The notes under the pieces: model-generated
What the model was told of the DNA's origin: nothing
The model's input: only the letters and a program-made list of their open reading frames with translations
Database searches by the model: none
Assembly (NCBI GenBank): GCA_041395945.1
Contig: JAWKZN010000001.1
Span: 124,001-188,000 of the forward strand
Source of the DNA: Pseudomonadales bacterium
GTDB lineage: Bacteria > Pseudomonadota > Gammaproteobacteria > Pseudomonadales > Azotimanducaceae
Direction: 5' to 3'
Length of the DNA: 64,000 nucleotides
Shown: positions 16,204 through 25,469 of the stretch, in pieces
Position numbering within the stretch: position 1 is the first letter of the stretch
How the letters are laid out: every line of letters begins with the position of its first letter
Made by a program: the position numbers and the translations under genes

Positions 16204-17490
16204 GTGGTGTTGAATGGCCCTTCTACACTGTCGCGGCGGCTGATCGCACTGCTCGTGTTGTCCGGGGCCGGTGCGGGTTGCGATGACGGCGGCTTGCGGA
16301 TGCTTGTGACGCCGGCGGCACCAGGCAGCGGTCAGGTCAATCTGGCGCAGGATAGCCAGGGCCGCGCGGTGCTGAGCTGGATTGAGACCGAAGTTTCCGG
16401 AAATCTGTTCACAACGGACAGCCACCACTCGGAATCTCCGCAGTCAGAAGAGGAGGTTCCAACAAGGCTGCGCACTGCAACTCTTTCTTCAGGCACCTGG
16501 TCACCGGCGGCAACCGTTGCCGGCGGTACCCGCTGGTTCGTCAACTGGGCGGATATTCCTTCGGTGGTACCCGTCGATGAATCGTTCTGGCTCGCCCATT
16601 GGCTGGTTCGCGCGGGAGACAGCCCCTACGCCTACGACAGTTATCTCTCCAGTTCGCCGGATGGCGGCGTGCACTGGGGTGCTCCTTTCAAACTGAATCT
16701 GGACGGCACGGCGACCGAGCATGGCTTTGTGTCTCTCTTCCCCCTCGATACCGGTAGCGGTGTCGGCGCCGGTGTGGTCTGGCTGGATGGGCGGGAGACC
16801 CTGCAGGGTGGTGACATGACGGTGCGGTTTGCGCGGGTGGATGCCCGGGGTCTGATATCGAATGAGACGGTACTCGATACCCGGGCCTGTGACTGCTGTC
16901 AGACCGATGTTGCGGTGGCGGCCGAGGGCCCGGTGCTGGTGTATCGGGATCGCTCCGAGGCTGAGATACGGGACATTTCGGTCAGCCGCTGGCAGACAGA
17001 GGGCTGGACACAGCCGGCGAATGTGGCGGTGGACGGCTGGCGCATCGAAGGGTGTCCGGTAAATGGACCCGCAATCGCCGCGCAAGGATCAGAACTCGCC
17101 GTTGCCTGGTACACGGCGGCAGATTCCGTGTCACGGGTGCGGTTGGCGCGTTCGAGCGATGGCGGTGCGAGCTTCGAGCCGCCGGCGACTGCAGGTGCCG
17201 GCGATCCACTGGGTCGGGTCGATGTGGCACTGGATGATCGCGGCCGCACCTATGTGAGCTGGCTGGAGCGCAACGGCGAGGGCGGAGCCACCCTGATGGT
17301 GCAGCGCTTCGGTCCGGGCACCCAGGCCCCGGGAACTCCCTATCCGACCATGACCACAGCTCTGAACCGGCCGGCGGGATTTCCCAGAATGCTGCTGCTC
17401 GGGGATGAGCTGCTGCTCGCCTGGACGGATGTCAGTATCAAGCCTGCCCAGGTTCGCACAGCACTGCTGCCAATTTCGCTGGTTAACTGA
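16204..17490 (+). CDS. Sialidase-like beta-propeller lipoprotein
   Basis: About 428 residues from the GTG at 16204 (GTG 16207 and TTG 16210 are alternatives). The N-terminus has a hydrophobic stretch and a lipobox-like LSGAGAGC, so it is probably a lipoprotein. Asp-box type repeats (SPDGGVHWG, SSDGGASFE) occur within strand-rich sequence and point to a BNR/sialidase-type six-bladed propeller. A CDCC cluster in the middle (DTRACDCCQTDVA) is notable. Catalytic sialidase residues are not evident, so binding or another hydrolase role is possible. It starts 3 nt after the YjdF-like gene. Confidence 0.7.
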   Translation: MVLNGPSTLSRRLIALLVLSGAGAGCDDGGLRMLVTPAAPGSGQVNLAQDSQGRAVLSWIETEVSGNLFTTDSHHSESPQSEEEVPTRLRTATLSSGTWSPAATVAGGTRWFVNWADIPSVVPVDESFWLAHWLVRAGDSPYAYDSYLSSSPDGGVHWGAPFKLNLDGTATEHGFVSLFPLDTGSGVGAGVVWLDGRETLQGGDMTVRFARVDARGLISNETVLDTRACDCCQTDVAVAAEGPVLVYRDRSEAEIRDISVSRWQTEGWTQPANVAVDGWRIEGCPVNGPAIAAQGSELAVAWYTAADSVSRVRLARSSDGGASFEPPATAGAGDPLGRVDVALDDRGRTYVSWLERNGEGGATLMVQRFGPGTQAPGTPYPTMTTALNRPAGFPRMLLLGDELLLAWTDVSIKPAQVRTALLPISLVN

Positions 17491-17503
17491 AGGAGACAGT
17501 TGC

Positions 17504-18283
17504 ATGCCCACGGTCGATGTCGATGGCACCGCCATCTATTACGAAGAACACGGAGCCGGAGAGGCGATTCTCTTTGCCCACGGTGCGGGAGGGAACGCGG
17601 CGATCTGGTTTGAACAGGTCGCGGTGTTCGCCAGGCAGTACCGCTGCATCACCTTCGATCATCGGACCTTCGCGCGCTCACCTGCGGACCCGGCGTCCGT
17701 GTCGGTACCCCGGTTCAGCCGGGATGCACTGGCGCTGCTGGATGCGCTGAAAGTCGACCGCGCCCATCTGGTGGCCCAGTCGATGGGTGGCTGGACCTGT
17801 CTGCGTCTGCTGCTCGATCATCCGGAGCGGGTTGCGTCTCTCACCATGAGCTGTACGCCAGGTGGTCTGCCCAATCAGCGACCCACCGATTCCATGCGCA
17901 ATCTGACGACCAGCACCGGGTCCTCGGGAGCGGGGGTGATGGGCACCATGGCGAAGGCCACTGCCGCGCGCCCGGATCGCATGCTGCTGTATGAGGCGAT
18001 CAATGCATTCAATACCGGTTTTTCGATGAGCTGTCTGCGTGGTCTGGCGGATCCCGAAGTGGCGGTGAGTTTCGAAGACGCAGGGCGGATCGAGTGCCCG
18101 GTGCTGTTCATCTCGGGTGCGGAAGATCCCCTGTTTCCGAGTGACCTGCTTGCTTCCTATGTTCCCTATTTCCGGGATGCCCGCTTCGAGCTGATCCGTG
18201 ACGCCGGTCACTCCCCTTACTTCGAACAGCCGGCGGTGTTCAATCACCTGCTGGCGGGTTTCCTCGAACACGGCAACGGCTGA
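17504..18283 (+). CDS. Alpha/beta hydrolase
   Basis: 259-residue alpha/beta-hydrolase-fold enzyme. The oxyanion segment AHGAGG is near residue 25; the nucleophile elbow VAQSMGGW places Ser93, the acid is Asp208 in SGAEDPLFP and the base is His236 in DAGHSPYFEQP, so the triad is complete. It probably hydrolyses an ester or a C-C bond of a small molecule. The ATG at 17504 has AAGGAG at good spacing and replaces the longer frame that starts inside the previous gene. The stop overlaps the next gene by 1 nt. Confidence 0.86.
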   Translation: MPTVDVDGTAIYYEEHGAGEAILFAHGAGGNAAIWFEQVAVFARQYRCITFDHRTFARSPADPASVSVPRFSRDALALLDALKVDRAHLVAQSMGGWTCLRLLLDHPERVASLTMSCTPGGLPNQRPTDSMRNLTTSTGSSGAGVMGTMAKATAARPDRMLLYEAINAFNTGFSMSCLRGLADPEVAVSFEDAGRIECPVLFISGAEDPLFPSDLLASYVPYFRDARFELIRDAGHSPYFEQPAVFNHLLAGFLEHGNG

Positions 18284-19044
18284 TGCCTCCCCGGGTGCAG
18301 GTGCTGCAGTCGCATCGCACGCCGCTGCCGGCCGCCTGGTATGAGACCTGCACTGCCTCGGTGCGGAAATGGGCGGAAGGCCGCGGTTACGATTATCGCT
18401 GGATGGGCGATGAGCTGTTCGATCCTCTGTCAGCCGAACTCAAGCAGAAGACGCTCGGCCAGCGCGCCATCGCCGCCGACCTGGGGCGTCTCCACGCACT
18501 GCGGCAGTCGCTTGCTGCAGGCTTCGATACCGCGGTCTGGATCGATGCAGACGTCTTTGTGCTGGCACCTGAGCGGCTCGAACTGCTGGATGCGGGACAC
18601 GCCTTCGGCCGGGAGGTCTGGGTGCAAAGTCAGGGTGCTGACTGGCGCGTCTATTCCAAGGTACACAACGCCTTCATGCAGTTTGCCGCCGGGGATCCTC
18701 TGCTCGGCGCCTATCTCTATCTTGCGGAACGGATTCTCTACCGACACCAGGGCGCGCTGGTGCCCCAGCTCATCGGGCCCAAACTGCTGGCCACCCTGCA
18801 CAACCTGCTGGATTTTCCGGTGATCGAATCTGCGGGTGTGTTGAGTCCACCGGTCGTGCGCGATCTGCTGACCGGCAGTGGTCCCGCACTGGACCTGTTC
18901 AGAGCGCGTTCGACCTGCATCCCGGCGGCAGTCAATCTGTGTGGTTCTCTGGTGGCTGCCGGGGAACTGGTCGATGCTGAGATCGATGAGATCATCGAGC
19001 GGCTGCGTAGCGCGCCTGAACTGCTCGCTCAGTTGCGGGACTGA
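18283..19044 (+). CDS. Glycosyltransferase-like protein with DxD motif
   Basis: 253 residues. The segment AADLGRLHALRQSL followed by AVWIDADVFVL resembles the nucleotide-sugar and metal-binding region (DxD) of GT-A fold transferases such as those of the TcdA/capsule type, and the N-terminus (WYETCTASVRKWAEGRGYDYRWM) fits the same group. No membrane segment is visible, so it is probably cytosolic. The acceptor is unknown. It begins on the last base of the hydrolase stop; its 3' end overlaps the convergent acyl-CoA ligase by 16 bp. Confidence 0.6.
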   Translation: MPPRVQVLQSHRTPLPAAWYETCTASVRKWAEGRGYDYRWMGDELFDPLSAELKQKTLGQRAIAADLGRLHALRQSLAAGFDTAVWIDADVFVLAPERLELLDAGHAFGREVWVQSQGADWRVYSKVHNAFMQFAAGDPLLGAYLYLAERILYRHQGALVPQLIGPKLLATLHNLLDFPVIESAGVLSPPVVRDLLTGSGPALDLFRARSTCIPAAVNLCGSLVAAGELVDAEIDEIIERLRSAPELLAQLRD

Positions 19045-20657
19045 CGATCTGACGGACCGCTTTCCTCGAGGTATTCGAGCAGCATGCGGTTGACCGCCCG
19101 GTAGTTGATCTTGCCGTTTTCGTGGCGGAATCCGTCTGTCACCCTGTGCAGCCGCCGTGGATGCTTGTATCTGGCCAGGTGCCGGTTGAGATGTTCGTGC
19201 AGCAGCGAATCCGGCAGCTCGCGTCCCTCGCTTGTCCTGATCAGTGCTGCCACAGACTGGCCCCAGCGCTCGTCGGGAACGCCGACCACGGCGGCATCGA
19301 TGATTCCGGGTACCTGTTTCAATGCTTCCTCCACCTCCTCGGGAAACACTTTTTCACCACCGGTGTTGATGCAGTGATTGCCGCGACCGAGCAGGGTCAT
19401 GGTGCCGTCGGCCTCCAGTCGACACCAGTCGCCGGGCATGGAGTAGCGCACACCGTCAATCGTGGGGAAGGTCTCGGCGGTGCGGGCGGGATCCTTGTAG
19501 TAGCCGAGCGGCAGGGCGCCCGCCTTGGCAAGCATGCCTGCCTCTCCGGAGCCGGCGGGCACTTCGCTGAAGTCCTCGCGGAACACCTTGACGTCGGGAC
19601 CGAGTTCGAAGCGGCCGGTGCTGCCGGATTCGCCGCGGCGGGCGGTTGCGGCGCCGATGCGTGAACCTTCCGAGGAACCCAGGGAGTCTGCCAGGGTGGC
19701 CCGGGGGAAGTACTCGAGCAGGCCCTGCTTACAGGGTTCGCTCCACATCGCGCCGGCGGAGGAGATGAGCTCGACCGAAGACAGGTCGTAGCGATCCGCG
19801 TGGCTGCGCAGGTGTTCGAGCAGCGGCAATGAAAACGCATCGCCAACGATGGCGATTCTCGTGACCCGGTGTCTGGCGACTTCCGCCAGGCAGGTCGCCG
19901 GGTCGAATGATCGGGTCGGCAGCACCACCAGGGTGCCGGCGGCGACCAGCGTGCTCATCACGGTTGTAAGCCCGGTGGAGTGCATCATCGGCGCGGCGGG
20001 CAGGGCGACCGGAAACGCCGCGCTTGCCCGCAGTGCCTGGATATGACCTGCCACGTCGGCCGCCGTCACCATCCCTATGGCGGCAATGCGGGCTCTGGCG
20101 GGCCACATGACCGCCTTCGGGTAGCCGGTGGTTCCCCCGGTGTACATGAAGTAGAGATCGTCGCCCGATCGCTCGATCTGCAGGGGTGTGCTGTCGCCCT
20201 GCAGGCACAGGTCTTCGAAACTCGAAGCGAAACCGGCGACCGGCGCATCGCCGACTTCGATGTACGTCCGCACCTTCGGCAGACGCGCCTTGAGCGCCTC
20301 CACCTGGGGCCGGAACTGGGCATCGTAGACCACGGCTTCAGCGTCCGAGTTGTCGAGCAGGTAGAAGAGTTCCTGCTCGACATAGCGATAGTTCACGTTG
20401 GCGTGCACGAAGCGGCCCTTCGCGCAGGCTGCGAAAAGCTCGATGTAGGCGGGGCTGTTGCGAAGATAGAAGGCGACTTTCGCGCCGGGCTGCAGACCCT
20501 GCCGGCCCAGGTTTCTGGCGAGCCGATTGGAGCGCTCGGCGAACGTCTGCCACGAACAGCTGAGTTCGCCGAAGCGGATGGCCGTTCGTTCGGGGAAGGC
20601 CTCGGCGATCCCATCGAACAGGTCACCGAAATTCAGATCGGGTATTGAATCAGACAT
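19029..20657 (-). CDS. AMP-forming acyl-CoA synthetase
   Basis: 542-residue adenylate-forming ligase that activates a carboxylic acid with ATP and CoA. The P-loop-like motif YTGGTTGYPKAVMW is at about residues 172-185; the adenylate-binding block SLGSSEGS takes the place of the usual YGxTE, and the hinge and C-terminal region contain GRGNHCINTGGEKVFPEEVEE with the late Lys in ENGKINY. It resembles ligases used for steroid or branched side-chain acids, like the second ligase at 34246. It is divergent from the SDR gene at 20850, which may act in the same pathway. Confidence 0.88.
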   Translation of the reverse strand: MSDSIPDLNFGDLFDGIAEAFPERTAIRFGELSCSWQTFAERSNRLARNLGRQGLQPGAKVAFYLRNSPAYIELFAACAKGRFVHANVNYRYVEQELFYLLDNSDAEAVVYDAQFRPQVEALKARLPKVRTYIEVGDAPVAGFASSFEDLCLQGDSTPLQIERSGDDLYFMYTGGTTGYPKAVMWPARARIAAIGMVTAADVAGHIQALRASAAFPVALPAAPMMHSTGLTTVMSTLVAAGTLVVLPTRSFDPATCLAEVARHRVTRIAIVGDAFSLPLLEHLRSHADRYDLSSVELISSAGAMWSEPCKQGLLEYFPRATLADSLGSSEGSRIGAATARRGESGSTGRFELGPDVKVFREDFSEVPAGSGEAGMLAKAGALPLGYYKDPARTAETFPTIDGVRYSMPGDWCRLEADGTMTLLGRGNHCINTGGEKVFPEEVEEALKQVPGIIDAAVVGVPDERWGQSVAALIRTSEGRELPDSLLHEHLNRHLARYKHPRRLHRVTDGFRHENGKINYRAVNRMLLEYLEESGPSDRQSRN

Positions 20658-20849
20658 GGCGGCGAATGCCCGGCGGGTCAGACCGGCGTTCGATGGGTAC
20701 TCCCTGACGGTGTGAGGCTGGGCGTATTCTACAGATGCGGCAACCCCGCGTGAGCCATCCGCCTGAACCAGGCGTCCGGTAGCCCATAGATCTATGCATT
20801 GTGCGCTGGTGAGTTAAGATTCCGACGGTCAGAGAAAGGAGGAATCGGG

Positions 20850-21722
20850 ATGTCGGAATTCAAAGACAAAGTCGTGGTGATCACGGGCGCCGGGGGCGGG
20901 CTCGGCCGCAGCCACGCCCTGGAGTTCGCGAAGCGCGGTGCCAAGGTGCTGGTGAACGACCTCGGCGGGTCTGTCGACGGCACAGGCTCGGGAGGCGCGG
21001 CGGACAAGGTGGTAGAGGAAATCCGCGCGCTGGGTGGCACCGCAGTTGCCAACCGGGATTCCGTGGCGGATCGGGCGGGTGCCGCGCGCATCATTCAGGA
21101 TGCGGTGGATGCTTTCGGTACCGTGCACATCCTTGTGAATAATGCCGGTATCCTGCGGGATCGGACCTTCAAGAAGATGACGCTGGACGACTTCGACATC
21201 GTGATGCAGGTGCACATGATGGGGACTGCCTATGTCACGCACGCAGCCTGGCCGCTGATGTACGAGCAGCGCTACGGCCGGATCGTATTCACCAGCTCAG
21301 GCTCCGGTATCTACGGCAATTTCGGACAGTCCAACTATGGTGCGGCGAAGATGGCCATGCTCGGCTTCATGAATGTGCTGGCCCTGGAAGGAGCGGGTCG
21401 GGACATACGCGTGAACTGTCTGGCTCCGGGTGCTGCCACCCGCATGATCGGCTCCATTCCCGGCCGGGATGTGGATCCGGACAACCCGGATCCGGAACGT
21501 CATCCCCGGCTGGTGAGTCCCGCGGTACTGTTCATGTGCAGTGAGAACGCACCAAACGGGGTCACACTGAACGCTGCGGGGGGCAATTTTTCCCGTGCGG
21601 AGGTATTCGTGAACAAAGGCGTGCGTCTCGGTGTGGACGCGACCTACGAAGACCTGGCGCCGCTGGCCGAGCAGCTGCTGGATATGAAAGAAGCCGCGCC
21701 TCGACAAAGACGCCAGGGCTGA
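20850..21722 (+). CDS. SDR oxidoreductase (HSD17B4/3-hydroxyacyl-CoA dehydrogenase-like)
   Basis: 290-residue short-chain dehydrogenase. The cofactor motif TGAGGGLGR, the NNAG block and the active-site Tyr163-x3-Lys167 (NYGAAK) are intact. VNDLGGSVDGTGSG after the second strand is characteristic of the dehydrogenase part of peroxisomal-type multifunctional enzyme 2, which acts on (3R)-hydroxyacyl-CoA. This supports a beta-oxidation role for unusual acyl chains or steroids. The ATG at 20850 has AAAGGAGG upstream. It is divergent from the acyl-CoA ligase, about 190 bp away. Confidence 0.88.
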   Translation: MSEFKDKVVVITGAGGGLGRSHALEFAKRGAKVLVNDLGGSVDGTGSGGAADKVVEEIRALGGTAVANRDSVADRAGAARIIQDAVDAFGTVHILVNNAGILRDRTFKKMTLDDFDIVMQVHMMGTAYVTHAAWPLMYEQRYGRIVFTSSGSGIYGNFGQSNYGAAKMAMLGFMNVLALEGAGRDIRVNCLAPGAATRMIGSIPGRDVDPDNPDPERHPRLVSPAVLFMCSENAPNGVTLNAAGGNFSRAEVFVNKGVRLGVDATYEDLAPLAEQLLDMKEAAPRQRRQG

Positions 21723-21768
21723 TGCTGCCTGTCTTTCAGCTGGTGCTGACCAGCGGAGCGTCCGGAAA

Positions 21769-22059
21769 TCAGCGGCGCTCGAAGCGGTCGCTGGCCCACC
21801 AGGCCAGCGGTGAGACACACAGCAGAACGGCAGGGACCGGGATCTGCGCGAGCACGTCGTGCAACTGCAGCCCCCAGCGGTGGCTGAGAAACCAGCGCGC
21901 CCGCAGCAGCGAACTGTCGTAGCCGAACTGCAGCAGTGACAGCGTCTGCCAGCGCCCGGTCTGCAGGTAGACGACGAAGTCGTTCAGCAGCAGCAGAAAG
22001 GCCAGGCTGAAACAGATCAGCGCCAGTCCGAACAGGGCAGAGGAAAACAGGCGGTCCAT
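21769..22059 (-). CDS. Small hypothetical membrane protein
   Basis: 96 residues from the ATG at 22059; the frame stays open upstream to 22203, but the hydrophobic N-terminus begins at this Met. There are two membrane segments (about residues 7-27 and 68-87), with the basic segment LLRARWFLSHRWG between. No family is recognised. It lies alone between the SDR and the LLM oxidoreductase and has a weak ribosome site. Coding status rests on membrane-protein-like composition. Confidence 0.5.
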   Translation of the reverse strand: MDRLFSSALFGLALICFSLAFLLLLNDFVVYLQTGRWQTLSLLQFGYDSSLLRARWFLSHRWGLQLHDVLAQIPVPAVLLCVSPLAWWASDRFERR

Positions 22060-22398
22060 GGCCGCCAGCTTCGGAGAAAGTGCCGCCCGCTGTCCGTGCA
22101 GCGAATCACATTCGCAGAGCGCAGCCGCACTCCAGCGCAGATCGCCGAGCAGGGTGGATTCGATACCCTGTGCGAGTCTGGCGCACCAGGTCATGCGGAC
22201 CATTTCGATCAGCCTGGCATCCGCGGGTCGACCCTCGTCGATCAGCCGGTAATGTGCGGCGCTTGGACGCTCGCAACGTCCGGGTTCTGCGCTCCGGCCT
22301 CAGCGCCTCAGACGTTCGCTGTTGCAGCGGGGATTTCGCAAAGTACCACCGCTTGAGGTAAGTTCTGCTGCAATCGATTCAAGGGCAGGTGCAGGGAG

Positions 22399-23409
22399 AT
22401 GACTATGAAACTGGGACTGGGTATCGGACCGATGGGTGCGCCGGGTGGGGAGCGCATCATTGCACTGGCGAAGGAAGCGGAGAATCTGGGCTACGACACC
22501 ATCTGGTGCCCGGAGATCTACGGTATGGATTGTTTCACGCCGCTTGCCTGGGTTGGCGCGCATACCTCCCGGATCAATCTGGGTACCTCCATCATGCAGA
22601 TCTCGGCGCGCAGTCCGGCGTCCGCCGCCATGCACGCGGTGGCCATGGACTATCTCTCCAACGGCCGCCTGATTCTCGGCATCGGCGTTTCCGGTCCCCA
22701 GGTCGTGGAGGGCTGGTACGGTCAGCCCTATCCCAGACCCCTCGCGCGGACCCGTGAGTGGATGCAGATCTTCCGCAAGATCATCGAGCGCAAGGAGCCT
22801 GTGTCTTTCCAGGGCGAGCACTATCAGCTGCCCCTGGACGGCGGCACCGGCCTCGGCAAACCGCTGAAGCTGATGCAGCATCCGCTGCGCGAGCACATCC
22901 CCGTGTATCTGGGTGCCGAAGGACCGAAGAACGTCGCCATGGCGGCGGAAATCTGTGACGGCTGGATCCCGATGTTTCTGTCGCCCTACCGGATGCAGGA
23001 ACAGTATGCGGACGCCATGCGCATCAAGCCCGCTGGATTCGAGATCGCTGCTGCGGTGCCGGTGGTGATCGATGACGATGTCGACAAAGCGAGAGCGCAG
23101 ATCAAGCAGAATGTGGGCTTCTATGTGGGCGGCATGGGCGCGAAGTCGTTCAACGTGCACAAGGATCATGTGAGTCGCATGGGTTTTGGTGATGCGGCAG
23201 ATGAGATCCAGAATCTGTTCATGTCGGGTCAGCGGGACAAGGCATTCGCGGCGGTACCGGATCAGCTGGTGGACGAAATCGCCCTGTGCGGACCCAAGGC
23301 CAGGATCCGGGAACGGCTGCAGGGCTGGAAGGACAGTCCCGTGACTCAGATCAATGTGGGTACAGGTGATCTGGACACCCTGCGGTTTTTTGCAGAAGAG
23401 CTGCTGTAG
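22399..23409 (+). CDS. LLM-class (F420-dependent type) oxidoreductase
   Basis: 336-residue luciferase-like TIM-barrel protein. Family features are KLGLGIG at strand 1, AENLGYDTIWCPE, the segment INLGTSIMQI, and SNGRLILGIGVSGPQVVEGW. The closest relative in the window is the gene at 60859, which shares the rare block SGPQVVEGW and a similar GLGKPLK segment. Such enzymes use reduced F420 or FMN; which is used here cannot be decided. In several bacteria these accompany steroid or fatty-acid catabolism genes, fitting the SDR and CoA-ligase neighbours. ATG 22399 is used; ATG 22405 is also possible. Confidence 0.85.
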   Translation: MTMKLGLGIGPMGAPGGERIIALAKEAENLGYDTIWCPEIYGMDCFTPLAWVGAHTSRINLGTSIMQISARSPASAAMHAVAMDYLSNGRLILGIGVSGPQVVEGWYGQPYPRPLARTREWMQIFRKIIERKEPVSFQGEHYQLPLDGGTGLGKPLKLMQHPLREHIPVYLGAEGPKNVAMAAEICDGWIPMFLSPYRMQEQYADAMRIKPAGFEIAAAVPVVIDDDVDKARAQIKQNVGFYVGGMGAKSFNVHKDHVSRMGFGDAADEIQNLFMSGQRDKAFAAVPDQLVDEIALCGPKARIRERLQGWKDSPVTQINVGTGDLDTLRFFAEELL

Positions 23410-23458
23410 CCGCCATAGCAGCGGGCGGCCCGCCTGTGCAGCTGCGAGCCCCGCGCCG

Positions 23459-23860
23459 CTATCCCGCTTCGCGGTCGACCTCCAGCAGTAACCAGTCGAG
23501 GGCGGCTTCCCGGGTTCTGAACACCTCATATTCATAGGGGGGATCCCGCAGGGCGAGATACATGCGCAGGAAACCGAAAGATATCGCGCGCGGTGCGACA
23601 GCGGCGAAGCGACAGCCGGCGAGGGCGTCCGTGTGTGTGCGGGACACGGCCGCAATCTCACTGATCGCCGCATAGCCGAAGCCCGAGGCTCTGGCGTCTG
23701 GCGCAAAGCACAGTAGAGCGCGCCTGCCCTCCCAGCTCGAGTGCAGGAGATGGACATGCTGCAGATAGTCCACCACTTCGGCGGGTACAACGGTCCCGGT
23801 ATACCTGGTTTCCAGATCAATGCCGGTGGCTGGGTCCGGTATCCGGTAATCAATGGGCAT
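23459..23860 (-). CDS. Hypothetical protein, SpoIIAA/STAS-like appearance
   Basis: 133 residues from the ATG at 23860; the longer frame to 24004 runs into the neighbouring promoter region and lacks protein-like character. Sequence pattern: beta-rich N-terminus (IDLETRYTGTVVPAEVVDYL), alternating strands and helices, ending FRTREAALDWLL, which resembles the ending of SpoIIAA-like/STAS small proteins. No catalytic motif is visible. It converges with the LLM gene and is divergent from the CnoX-like gene. The assignment is tentative. Confidence 0.55.
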   Translation of the reverse strand: MPIDYRIPDPATGIDLETRYTGTVVPAEVVDYLQHVHLLHSSWEGRRALLCFAPDARASGFGYAAISEIAAVSRTHTDALAGCRFAAVAPRAISFGFLRMYLALRDPPYEYEVFRTREAALDWLLLEVDREAG

Positions 23861-24039
23861 TTGCTTCGCCCGGTGGCTGGAGTGCTCGCTCCGACCCGAT
23901 CGAGGATACCCGGTGGACAACTGTAGTAGAATCCCGCGTCCCTCCGGGAGGGCGGATTTCGACCCTGCGATTGAGCGGGTCGACAAAACGAACAACAGGC
24001 GCATACCAGCGCTCGAACTTCAGACAGTGTCAGGCCACC

Positions 24040-24897
24040 ATGAGTGATAACAGCTACGTCTTCGAGGTAACCCCTCAGAATTTTCAGACCGATGTGATCG
24101 AACGATCCCGTCAGATGCCGGTACTGGTGCTGTTCTGGGCCGCGCAGATGGCGCCATCGGTGCAGATGCGCCAGATGCTCGAAAAAATGGTGGCGCAGTT
24201 TCAGGGCAAGGTCCTGCTCGCGCTGGCCGATGTTGCGAAGGATCAGGTGCTGGCCCAGCACCTGCGGGTAAGGGGTCTGCCCAGCCTGCAGGTCGTGCGG
24301 GATGGTCAACTGGTGAGTCAGGTGGAGGGGCCCCAGACGGAGAGCGCGCTGCGTCAGCTGCTCGATCAGCTCACCATGAGCTCAGCAGACGCACTGCGCG
24401 AACAGCTCGTGGTACTGCTGGAAGCCCGTGATTTCGCCACTGCCCTCGGACTGCTCAAACAGGCCATCGCGGAAGAGCCGAACAATCAGAACTTCCGAGT
24501 CGAACTGGCAGATGTGCTGGCCCAGCAGGGTGAGCTCGACGAAGCGCGGAACACGCTGGCGCTGATTCCCGCGGATGCCGAAGGCCGCGAACGTCCCCAG
24601 GCACGTATCGAGCTCATGCAGGAAGCGGCCACCATGGACAGCGCCGCTGTACTGACGCAGGAACTTGCCCGGCGACCGGACGATCTCGAGCTTCACTACA
24701 GGCTGGCTGTGGTGAAAGCCGCGGCGGGTGAGTATCCCGAAGCACTCGACCATGCCATGGCGATTCTGAGCAAAGACCGCACCTTCCGCGAAGACATCGG
24801 TCGTCTGACGATGATCCGCATCTTTTCACTGCTCGGTAAAGGCTCGGAGCTGGCGACCAGCTACCGGCGACGCATGTTCACCTTCATGCACCGCTGA
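24040..24897 (+). CDS. cnoX: CnoX/YbbN-like thioredoxin-TPR co-chaperone
   Basis: 285 residues: a thioredoxin-like domain (about 1-110) followed by TPR-type helices (about 115-285; ALGLLKQAIAEEPNN, DEARNTLALIPADA). This layout is that of CnoX (YbbN), which holds unfolded proteins and hands them to GroEL. The redox-site position reads WAAQMAPSVQM, with no cysteine at all, so it cannot be a thiol oxidoreductase and should work only as a holdase or adaptor. The ATG at 24040 replaces the upstream in-frame start at 23971. Standalone gene. Confidence 0.85.
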   Translation: MSDNSYVFEVTPQNFQTDVIERSRQMPVLVLFWAAQMAPSVQMRQMLEKMVAQFQGKVLLALADVAKDQVLAQHLRVRGLPSLQVVRDGQLVSQVEGPQTESALRQLLDQLTMSSADALREQLVVLLEARDFATALGLLKQAIAEEPNNQNFRVELADVLAQQGELDEARNTLALIPADAEGRERPQARIELMQEAATMDSAAVLTQELARRPDDLELHYRLAVVKAAAGEYPEALDHAMAILSKDRTFREDIGRLTMIRIFSLLGKGSELATSYRRRMFTFMHR

Positions 24898-25139
24898 CAG
24901 ACGCCGGATCGGCGCTCAGGCGCCGGCGTCCCGCGGACTGTCTCACTACGGCGGGCGCGTCCACCCTCTTTGTGATCTGCATCCCATCCTCAGTCTGAGG
25001 GCTCCCCTATCCTTCAAGTTCGGGAGGCAGCTGTTGCTGCGTGCCGCCATGCCTGCGCGCCGTGTTGTCGGCGGGTCGCAGTGGTCGTGTGGTGCAACGC
25101 TCATCTGCCGGTAACGTCGAACATCGGACCGGTAGCGAC

Positions 25140-25469
25140 ATGGATTCGCGCGAAACCTCAAAACTCGTCCTGGACTGGCATGACCGAAGAGTCGTGGCGG
25201 CCGGGTCCGGATGCACCAGCCTGGGTACCTCTGCCCGGTCGGATCTCACCGTGCCCGGTGAATATGCTTCCCGGGAGCATGCGCACATCGAGTGCCGCAA
25301 ACAGTATTTCGTGTTCGTGGATCACAGCACCAATGGCTCCTACATCCAGACCGAGGATGAGCAGGTGACCTTCGTGCGCCGGGGTGAGTTCAAACTCTGG
25401 GGTAACGGCTGGATCGCACTGGGTGAGCGCCTCAACCTCGAAACCGCCGTGCGGTTCCAGCACACGTGA
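25140..25469 (+). CDS. FHA domain protein
   Basis: 109-residue forkhead-associated domain protein. The phosphothreonine-binding core is visible as REHAHIE (conserved Ser-Arg-x-His of the family: SREHAH) and HSTNGSYI (Asn-Gly). The domain fills almost the whole protein, so it probably acts as a phospho-reader for the kinase encoded two genes downstream. The ATG at 25140 is the first reasonable Met. The stop overlaps the GTG of the PP2C gene by 4 nt. First gene of the five-gene operon; about 240 bp without genes precede it and should hold its promoter. Confidence 0.85.
   Translation: MDSRETSKLVLDWHDRRVVAAGSGCTSLGTSARSDLTVPGEYASREHAHIECRKQYFVFVDHSTNGSYIQTEDEQVTFVRRGEFKLWGNGWIALGERLNLETAVRFQHT

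Noticed and set aside
22300..24309. Minus-strand 669-codon frame
   Set aside because: Spans an intergenic gap and antisense of two real genes with no coherent family features.
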